Source of the DNA: Haplosporangium gracile
Taxonomy: Eukaryota; Mortierellomycota; Mortierellomycetes; Mortierellales; Mortierellaceae
Assembly: GCA_015499985.1 (NCBI GenBank)
Contig: JAAAUF010000759.1
Coordinates: forward strand, 1-15,509
Reading direction: 5' to 3'
DNA length: 15,509 bases
In this document: positions 8,532 to 15,509 of the stretch, in pieces
How positions within the stretch are numbered: position 1 is the first letter of the stretch
Layout of the letters: every line of letters begins with the position of its first letter
Position numbers and translations under genes: made by a program
Notes under the pieces: model-generated
Databases searched by the model: none
The model's input: only the letters and a program-made list of their open reading frames with translations
What the model was told of the DNA's origin: nothing

Positions 8532-10761
8532 ATGGTCCTTCTTCGCAGTCTGATCGTGTCTGCTTCTGTTGCTGCTCTTGCAGCGCTCAGCAATGCAGCC
8601 CCTACACCCACGGAATCTGCAAGCATCGAGCCCACCCCTACCACCGATCACGAGCCTACTCCTACAGCGACCACTGAGCCCAGCCCTGGCAATCCTGCTA
8701 CCCCTACCGATGCCTGTGGTCTCCTCGCAAGTACAAACCCCACAGAGCTGAAGTACAAGCACGTCGTCGACTGCTATAACGCGATACCCTTTGACAGCGC
8801 CCAGGCTGCCACCACCCTTGCTACCGTTCTCACCCTCTTCAAGGATTACTATGTATTTACCGACGCTGCTCTTGCTCGAACGGCACCCGAGCCCTTCGCC
8901 AGTGCTCCTCATGATATTGTAGGTGAACTCGAGAAAATCGGTCGTAGCAAGTACAGCAGCGACTACAAGTTCCATAAAGATATTCTTGCCGCTGTCACTG
9001 GACTTGGAGATGGCCATGCTGCCTACAGCAGTAAGTACTACAGAGCAAATTTGGACACACGTGCTGCGAATATTTACGATATTTTTTGTGTAGTTTTGTT
9101 GCAATCGACTATTGACATTTCTTTCTTCCCACTTTTTTTTGGTGTCTTTCAGTCAGCTGTTACCAGTCCTTTTTCTTTATCCAGGACCTTTCTCTCTATG
9201 CTCCAGTTGTTGACGGCGAGCAGGTAAGTGCCATTTTCGGATGAGTTCCGCTGTATGTGATGAATTCAAACTTTTGCACAAAACACAAGGGATTAACACT
9301 CTTTTTTGTTTTTTATTTTCGCAGTCTGTTCGAGTCTACCTAGATTCGGCTAAGCGTGGTTACGAAGACTGCACCGTCGAGACCATCAACGGCGATGACG
9401 CGCTCTCTTACCTTCAAACTTACGCTAGGGATATCTATGGTATGTCTCACGACCCTAACGCCCGCCTCAACTTTATGCTGGCCTCGCAGACCTACGACAC
9501 GGGCAGCGGTCTCTTTACCGACTCCCCTGGAGAATTTTCTCAGCGTTCCACTGTTCCTCAAGGTCCTTATCTCGACTACCGACTGAAGTGTGCAAATTCG
9601 ACCGACACCGTCGAGCTTCGTGAGGATTGGCGCATCCTCCCTCAGATCGAAACTGCCTTTACGGATGCTGGCTCGTATGTTGCAAACGTCTGTATTGCGC
9701 CCCCTGAGGTTGTTGCTCCCCCAGCTGAGGGTGGTCTCCTCCGCCGCAGAGACGAGCCCGTCCACCGTATCACCAAGCGTGCCGAGCCCGAGCATACCTC
9801 TCCATCTACTGGTCCGCAGTTTCCCAGTGCTGATCTTCTTGTCGCCGGTAACGCTACTGTCTTCTACCACCTTAAGGATCAGCCTAGTACCGGTGTCTTA
9901 GTCTGTCACACCTTTTTGCCTGAAGATGTCGAAGCAGAGAAAAACGTTATCCTTGCAGGATTGCAGGCCTTCGATGCACACAACGTGACCAATATTCTTG
10001 TCGACTTCCAGGGCAACACCGGCGGATCGATCGACCTCTCTGCCTTCCTGGTCCAGATGCTATTCCCCAACAAGAACCCTCTTGATGCTGCCTTTCCTTC
10101 AGACATGCGTGTCTCCAAGCCTATGCAAGAGCTCGCCAAGTTGAGCTACAACAACTCTAACTATGGATACTTCAACGCCCACGTTTTCATTAACCTCTCC
10201 AACGGTACTGCTGTCTACGAAAACAACGATCTCTTTGACAAGCCCGTCACCCTGAATCGCAATGGCCGTCGCAGCCTCTGGACCGAAAAGACCACCCTCA
10301 ACTTCCCGCCCGTCGCTGTCGAGTACATGACCGCCGTCGCCTCATTCCCCTGGACCGCCAAGGCCGAAAACATTCGCATCCTCACCGACGGACGCTGCGG
10401 TTCCGCTTGTGGTATGGCCTCGTACTTCTGGACCGCCCTCCACAACGTCGCTGCCTACGCTATCGGTGGCACCCACGGTGAGGACCTGTCCATGTTCTCC
10501 TTCGCCGGCGCCTCCGTTCTCAAAATGTCAGAACTCCAGAGCTTCTACAAGGCTGCTAACTTGACCAGCCCTCTGACCGACTTGCCCTACAAAAACACGA
10601 TTACGTTTTCGTGGTTGGAGATGTATGGTCAAAGCCGTACTACTCCCTTGGAGTATGATGCAGAGTTGTACCGCCCCAAGCATCGGTTGGACTTCACGCC
10701 TGAGAATGCGCGTAGTCGCGAAGTGATGTGGAAGGAGGTCGTTGCTGCTGCCTGGAAGTAA
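8532..10761 (+). CDS. Secreted S41-family (CPAF-like) serine peptidase, intact copy
   Basis: Three exons, 8532-9030, 9153-9223 and 9325-10761 (TAA), with GTAAGT donors and CAG acceptors; 668 residues. Residues 1-22 are a signal peptide, followed by a Pro/Thr-rich segment (24-60). The mature N-terminal domain has paired Cys in DACGLL and VVDCYNAIPFD, then DGHAAY (160-165), whose His162 is the likely catalytic base of this family. A linker at about 322-355 carries RRR (330-332) and KR (341-342). The catalytic core has NILVDFQGNTGGS (413-425) and DGRCGSACG, with Ser550 as the expected nucleophile. The C-terminus ends in ARSREVMWKEVVAAAWK. It is probably exported and cleaves peptides outside the cell or in the secretory route; the substrate is unknown. 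Two relatives follow on the same strand. The family assignment is good; proteolytic activity is inferred from the retained motifs. Confidence 0.88.
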
Positions 10762-10846
10762 GATGGGTACCTATGGTAGAAAAGAGTCTTTTGTTATTTA
10801 GATCTATATTTTTGTATTGCGCACTTCATATAAAATATGTTATTTC

Positions 10847-10934
10847 AGCCGCTAAACCCCGATTAGCCAGCTATTCACGACTACATTTTTGTCTCAAATC
10901 CATGCAACCCCCGCCCACAGTTGGATTAGCGGCT
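10847..10934. repeat. Short inverted repeats, MITE-like remnant (uncertain)
   Basis: AGCCGCTAA at 10847-10855 and its exact reverse complement TTAGCGGCT at 10926-10934 bound an 88-base segment. Inside it, ATTAGCC (10862-10868) is complementary to GGCTAAT (10931-10937), and the right end is itself a palindrome, ATTAGC-G-GCTAAT (10925-10937). No target-site duplication was found, and no second copy was noticed in the window. It lies between the intact S41 gene and its decayed copy. Confidence 0.35.
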
Positions 10935-10966
10935 AATTTTTCGATTCGTTTTGGTTGAAAGGCATA

Positions 10967-10982
10967 GTATATTTTAATATAC
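10967..10982. repeat. 16-base AT palindrome at the 5' break of the S41 pseudogene
   Basis: GTATATT-TT-AATATAC is a perfect palindrome around two central T bases. Similarity of the pseudogene to its relatives begins within it, at about 10977, so it coincides with the truncation point. Confidence 0.7.
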
Positions 10983-12545
10983 CAGCGACTATAAACCCCA
11001 CATCGACATCCACAATGCTGTCACTAGTCTACGTGACGCTCACACAGCCTACTACATTAGGTTATAGTCCGGTGTGAGCACTCATAAGGTATGGAGCAAT
11101 TGTCTGTGCGTATTTTTTTCCCATACCTGCATACATTTTTTTTCCTTTTCTTCTATTTAGCTCGCTTTTACCGGGCTTATTTCTTTGCGCAGAAGCTCTC
11201 CCTCTATGCTCTTGTCGTTGCCAGCAAACAGGCGGGCAATATCCTACGATAGAGTAACCATATTTATGAGCAGCCTCTCATCTCTCACAGCTTTAAAAGG
11301 CTGAAGACTAACAGTGCTTTCTATCTCTCCTTCTCTTTTCTTCAATGGGTCGTTCGCGTTTACAAAGATTGTGATTGGGACCACTATGACGACTGCACCA
11401 TCAACACCATCAACGGCCAAGATGCTCTCGCCTACCTCAAAAACAACGCCAGACTTGTCACCGGTCATTCCCACGACCCCTATGCCCCCCTCAACTATCT
11501 TCTCGCTACCCAGAGTTTTGACAGCGTGAAAGGAATCTTTACTGAGAACCCGGACGACTTTGCCTTACGAATGAGCGTCCTCAAGGAACCTTCTGTCGAC
11601 TGCCAGCTCCAATGCACTCATTTGACCCGACCCATCAACCTCCGGGAGGAGTGGATTACCTTTCCTCAAACCGAAGCTACCTTTGAAGATGTCGATTTGT
11701 ATGTCAGTAATGTCTGCCTTCCACTCCCCAAGACTGCCCCTCCAGCATTATCCAAAATCATGCCTCAAAACCGTTCCGTGTTCAAACTTATTCCAAACAC
11801 GCTGAACCTGAGCCCGAGACCATTACTCCTAGCCATTAGTACCCTGGATCCGAACAGCATTTCGCCGGCAATGCCACTACCTGATCTCCATGTCACCAAG
11901 TCCGTTCAGCAGATCTCAGCGCAGGGATACAGCATCCCGCAATCAGGATTTTTCGACGCTAGTATGTGTGTCGACCTGAACAACGGTAACAGAGGTGGTC
12001 CCTACCAGAACAACGACCTCTTCGAGCATCCCGTCGCCATCACCCGCAACGGTTGTACCAACATGTAGACCGAAAAGACGCAAGTATACGGTCCCCTCGC
12101 TCCTGCTGATTACTTTACTGCCGTAGCTCCTTTTCCCTGGTCGGACAAGGTCAACAACATCCGTATTCTGACCGATGGCCTCTGTGGATCTGCTTGTGAC
12201 ATGTCTGCATACTATTTCGCTCGTCGTTATAATGTCTCCGCTTACTCTATTGGTGGTGCTCACGGAGAAGACTTGTTCATGTTTTCGTTCTCTGGCGCTG
12301 GGGTTGTCAATCTGAGTCAGGCCCAGGGTTGGTACAAAGCATCGAACATAACTTGGCCCATGGCGAATCTCCCCCACAGGGTCGCGGTTGCCTTTTCGTG
12401 GATTGAGTTTTATGGTGAGGGACGAACCATGCCTCTGGAGTATGATGCTGAGCTCTACAGGCCTACATATCTTGACTACACGACTGTCAATGCTCGTAGT
12501 CGTGAGGCGCTCTGGAAGGAGGTTGCTGCTGCTTCCTGGAAGTAG
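10977..12545 (+). pseudogene. Decayed S41 (CPAF-like) peptidase copy
   Basis: Homologous to the intact gene but broken in several ways. (1) The 5' end is missing: similarity begins at TATACCAGCGACTA (codons for YTSDY), so signal peptide and N-terminal domain are absent. (2) The first intron donor is degenerate. The second exon equivalent (11161-11231) is exactly 71 bases, as in the intact gene, but is followed by GC instead of GT. (3) The acceptor before exon 3 (about 11349) reads GG where AG is expected. (4) Near 11775-11880 the reading frame is shifted relative to the intact copy, and at about 11881 some 240 bases are missing, including the NILVDFQGNTGGS strand; the deletion restores the frame. 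(5) A TAG at 12066-12068 replaces the Trp codon before TEK. After that stop the sequence still reads well: DGLCGSACD with its Ser, GGAHGEDL, EYDAELYRP, and a TAG stop at 12543. Function has clearly been lost. Confidence 0.9.
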
Positions 12546-12559
12546 GGAAACCTCTACTT

Positions 12560-12616
12560 GTATTTAGACTAGGGCCGTATTTAGACTAGGGCCGTATTTA
12601 GACTAGGGTCGTATTT
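12560..12616 (+). repeat. Three tandem 17-base repeats after the S41 pseudogene
   Basis: Units at 12560-12576, 12577-12593 and 12594-12610 read GTATTTAGACTAGGGCC; the third has T for C at its next-to-last base. A partial fourth copy (GTATTT) follows. The array begins 15 bases after the pseudogene's final stop and ends 25 bases before the WD40 relic. Confidence 0.9.
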
Positions 12617-12640
12617 TGTAGCGGCTCAATCTACTTTTAG

Positions 12641-13105
12641 AAACTTCAGTCGAAGAAGCCAGACGACAAGCGTGTTGGACATAATGACTCTATATGTATT
12701 CTGGCCTACTCGCCTTGCGGCATTTGGGTCACCTCAGGTAGTAGCGAGATGACCATTCGGCTCTGGCAACTGCAGTTGGATGAAACGGAAAACTGGCTCT
12801 GCGTTACCGTTGTTCGGGGTTTCTCTGGAGACGCCCACAAAACCGCATAGAATCCGGTTGTTCCAAGGGAGTTTGCCACTTGCTCTCGGGACTCGTCTGT
12901 CCGTGTCTGGAGGTTTTCGGGTGATGGTAGGATTGTCTCTGTTGGACTGGTTTGGGACTCAAACGCGAGTTGGTTGTGTATGTCGGGCTTGGTGTTTGGG
13001 GGCGTGACCGGTCTGAGCGCGACTTAGAGAAAGCTATTGATTCAACGCGGCGCCGTCGACGATTCGTTGCCCCTCGTTGGAGACGCGTTGGCTGATAAGG
13101 AGTAA
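12641..13105 (+). pseudogene. C-terminal relic of a WD40-repeat protein
   Basis: One frame from 12641 to the TAA at 13103-13105 reads as the end of a WD40 propeller, interrupted by TAG at 12848-12850 and 13025-13027. The first blade is clear: VGHNDSICILAYSPCG then SSEMTIRLWQLQ, the GH...W(D/Q) pattern. A second follows after VVRGFSGDAHKTA-stop: NPVVPREFATCSRDSSVRV, then W. The first TAG stands where an A-W-N-P Trp is expected. A tail then follows with RKLLIQRGAVDDSLP. From my recollection, such tails occur on fungal NACHT/STAND-type or ankyrin-WD40 proteins, but no NACHT or ankyrin sequence is left here to prove it. Upstream, the frame meets a TAG at 12638-12640, so only the last blades remain. 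It lies 95 bases downstream of the S41 pseudogene, in the same orientation. Confidence 0.8.
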
Positions 13106-14434
13106 TACAAACTTACCCTCAGCAATTAGTGTCAATTAACTCACGAATAAAATACCTTGCCATTCTGTTTGGTCCCACGTAGAAAAGGGGATATTATGAT
13201 AGGTGGCGACAAGAAGGGGAAAAGTTTTGCTATGTACCTTTTTTTTGTTTGTGAGCACCATATTTACTATCAAGTTTTGCCTATCGTGTGATGATTTTTT
13301 CCATTTTTCCATTGAGGGATCAGTAATCGTAAGGCTACAGCAATCTTTGATCAACACATCAAAACTTTAGTTTCAGTTTGGCATTTGAGAGCTACATTTG
13401 ATGATCATCAAAAAATTCAAGAAGTAGAATTGACACGTTGACTAGAAGAAACAAGGAAGCATGTGATCATTTCCGCTCCTCCATGTCTATCTGCCTACGA
13501 GCCTCCGCGCCCTCCACATCTACTCTTATGGGTTCGCATAATATTTGTATTGTTTTGGCATCCAAGAGTGCCAAATTGTATGATTGTCAACCTCTTACTC
13601 TCAAACTGCCGAGAAGATCACGATCAATTTTTTTTTGTTTAAAAAACTTTTTCATCTCGTTTCGTTTGTGGCGCACGATTTGGAAAAGTGAGTAATCATA
13701 ATGGACTAGATGAACAGTCGAATGGTATATGAGTGAGAGCAAATGTTAACGACTGGACGACACTTTTTGGGAGGTAAGTAGTGAACAACAAGAAGCGTAG
13801 ACGCATGGCAAAGATTGGTCGCGAAAATGTGTTTGTTTTTAAGAAATTTATTGCGTCATGGGTGTGCGTGCAGCGAAAATGTGTTCTCACCTTGAGATTT
13901 GACCAAATCGAGTGCACGTAATTTCTTTCAAAAAAAAAATGCTCAAGATCTTTCAATCAAGTCCAAAGAAAAAACGAAAAACGGCACCCAGGGTTCACTC
14001 CAGTGGCCGTAGACAACAAACAACAGTTGGCATGTACCTTTGTTATTTGTGCTTTAAGTTGTAATTTCCATTTGCCAAGGAATGCCTTACATACTTTTGC
14101 CTTGGTACTTCGACAAACAGTAAGCATTCCCTCACTTCTCCCTCCTCTTTCTCATGAAAATTAATTATTCATTCTAAAAAAAATTAAAAAAAAGGCAAGA
14201 AAAGAAACTGCGAATGGCGCCATTTAGTTACCCCAAGGGATGCATATCGACTACGTGGGGGGAATGTGACTCCCCTTTCCTTCTACTCGTTCAATCTATC
14301 TGGTCCCTGAAGAAACCAACTTGAGGGATCGGAGTGTCTTTTTGAAAAAATTAGCGTCCAGTAACACAATTTTACCTGCCTGGGAGTACCCTGATGCTCC
14401 AGCCCAGCTAGCCATCCAGAGAAAGTCTTTTTTT

Positions 14435-14452
14435 AGGGAGGGTAGCCTCCCT
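14435..14452. repeat. Perfect 7-bp hairpin
   Basis: AGGGAGG (14435-14441) pairs exactly with CCTCCCT (14446-14452) around the loop GTAG. It is preceded by a run of seven T (14428-14434). Function unknown, possibly chance. Confidence 0.5.
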
Positions 14453-14484
14453 CACTCCAAACTTTTGTTTATTGCTCAAATCGT

Positions 14485-14510
14485 CCCTTGCATAAATTAA
14501 ACTGCAAGGG
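14485..14510. repeat. Perfect 8-bp hairpin with 10-base AT-rich loop
   Basis: CCCTTGCA (14485-14492) pairs exactly with TGCAAGGG (14503-14510); the loop is TAAATTAAAC. It lies in non-coding DNA about 500 bases before the third S41 gene. Function unknown. Confidence 0.5.
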
Positions 14511-15001
14511 TCTGGTTACAAATATGCAAATGACGCCTTGTGTGAACCCTTACTTTTCCCTTCCCTCCAAAAGAGCGAGAGCAATAATTGTAGAATCCTG
14601 GGCTAGTTAAGGTCCATACAATTTTTCATTAGGTGAGAGCCCGGCAAGTACTCTTTGGCGATAAATTTTTGTTACGCCCAGAGTTCAAAGAACGGGCTGT
14701 GGGAAAATGACACTGCTTGTCTTGAAGTTAAAGGGAAGGTAAAAAAATAAAGAGCGGCTGTAGCGTTGACTTAGAAACCGTTGTAACGGTCCATAGATGT
14801 ACTTTTTGTTATCTTGTAGAGGATGCAAGTGACTACAACCGTTCTGTTTTCGTACAAAAGGAGGCAGGGGTTGGAGGGACGACAAAAAAAACAAGCAGTT
14901 CTACTTCTCCACTCCCTTACAACCTTCTACAACAACACGTCCCTCTACATCTCTGCCTTGATATCAAAAAAAAACCATATACCCTTCTCTGCCAATCAGA
15001 C

Positions 15002-15440
15002 ATGGTCTCTTTTACCCTGCACAACCTAATCCTTTCGGCGTCTCTGGCTACTGCTACCATAGCCACACTCTCCTCAGCCGTCCCTGTCGGCCCTATCCTT
15101 CGTGGCGCTGCCTCGTCTGACCCCTGCGCTCGCCTTGGTTCCAAGAATGGCCGCAGCATCAAGTACAAGGATGTCGCAGACTGCTATAAGGTCATTCCCA
15201 TCGATCGTGACCTCGCTGCCACTACCATCAGCACCGTCCATAGTATTTTCAGAGACTACTATGTCTTTACTGATTCGGCGTTGACTCCTCAGGTGCCTGC
15301 CCCTTTCACCAGCGAGCCAGTCGATATTCTGAAGGAGCTGACCGCGATTAAAGAGCGCATGTATACCAGCGACTACCAGTTCCATACCGATATCCGACAT
15401 GTTGTCGATACTCTGAGAGACGGGCATGCTTCTTACGATG
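15002..15440 (+). CDS. Secreted S41-family (CPAF-like) peptidase, exon 1 only, continues beyond window
   Basis: The first exon encodes 146 full residues plus one base and ends at a GT donor at 15441 (GTACGC). This is the same phase-1 position, just after the D-G-H motif, as intron 1 of the intact copy. Residues 1-26 form a signal peptide (MVSFTLHNLILSASL). SSDPCARLGS, IKYKDVADCYKVIPID, RDYYVFTDSAL and DTLRDGHASYDG line up with the intact copy, including both Cys and the probable catalytic His142. It lacks the Pro/Thr-rich segment of the intact copy, which makes the exon 60 bases shorter. Reading on past the donor meets a stop at 15476-15478, so splicing is required. The rest of the window (15441-15509) is intron. 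Whether this copy is intact downstream cannot be judged. The chosen ATG is the first in frame and gives a good signal peptide. Confidence 0.85.
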
Positions 15441-15509
15441 GTACGCTGTGTGCCCCTTATTTGTGTTCGTGTCCATGAACGTATGTAAGGGTTAGATACA
15501 AAGCTCATG

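Larger units (their letters stand above)
13106..15001. other. AT-rich intergenic region before the third S41 gene
   Basis: About 1.9 kb in which I recognise no gene. Short open frames (13438-13695 plus, 13696-13956 minus, 14823-15029 plus) have no family resemblance. Poly-A and poly-T runs are frequent. Two hairpins lie at 14435-14452 and 14485-14510. The last 150 bases, rich in CAA and CTC, are probably the leader of the S41 gene at 15002; no clear TATA box was seen. Confidence 0.5.

Noticed and set aside
12066..13027. Reassignment of TAG to Trp or another residue, suggested by TAG at expected Trp positions in two genes
   Set aside because: TAG is the normal terminator of the kelch gene (6218-6220) and follows the conserved WK C-terminus of the S41 pseudogene. 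Both affected genes also carry other disabling damage.
13991..14003. GGTTCACTCC, considered as a tRNA B-box
   Set aside because: It does not fit the GGTTCGANTCC consensus well and no acceptor, D or anticodon stems could be built around it.
14823..15029. Plus-strand 68-codon frame overlapping the third S41 start
   Set aside because: It overlaps the S41 exon in another frame and has no recognisable feature. The S41 start at 15002 is supported by a signal peptide and homology to the intact copy.

Overview
The window looks like chromosomal DNA of a filamentous fungus, most likely an early-diverging one of the Mortierella type. Genes carry short GT-AG introns, intergenic DNA is AT-rich with long pyrimidine runs, and the genes are C/G-rich at third codon positions. 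The organism is inferred from gene style and protein families; no marker gene in the window fixes it.

Left part (1-6.3 kb): a divergent pair of genes. On the minus strand is the TFIIH core subunit Tfb2 (p52), five visible exons with its start at 2005. It runs off the left edge inside a CAG-encoded polyglutamine tail. On the plus strand (3683-6220) is a two-exon, 790-residue type I membrane protein: signal peptide, extracellular kelch propeller, one membrane span, and a long Pro/Ser/Asn/Gln-rich cytoplasmic tail. Between them lie about 1.7 kb of putative shared promoter DNA, with two adjacent perfect hairpins and a long C/T-rich tract just before the kelch gene.

Middle (6.3-8.5 kb): mostly AT-rich non-coding DNA. 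One minus-strand open frame (6938-7449) has coding-like codon use and looks like the last exon of an unidentified gene.

Right part (8.5-15.5 kb): a local family of secreted serine peptidases related to family S41 (CPAF-like). One copy is intact (8532-10761, 3 exons, 668 aa, TATA box upstream). The next (10977-12545) is a pseudogene lacking its 5' end and part of the catalytic domain, with a premature TAG. Only exon 1 of the third (15002-15440) is visible. A WD40-repeat C-terminal relic with two in-frame stops (12641-13105) lies just downstream of the pseudogene, so this is a stretch of gene duplication and decay.

No RNA gene, CRISPR array or complete mobile element was recognised. I see no clearly new multi-gene system. 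The most interesting items are the S41 array with its possible Kex2-activated zymogen and decayed copy, the WD40 relic, and the hairpin pair at 3090-3144.
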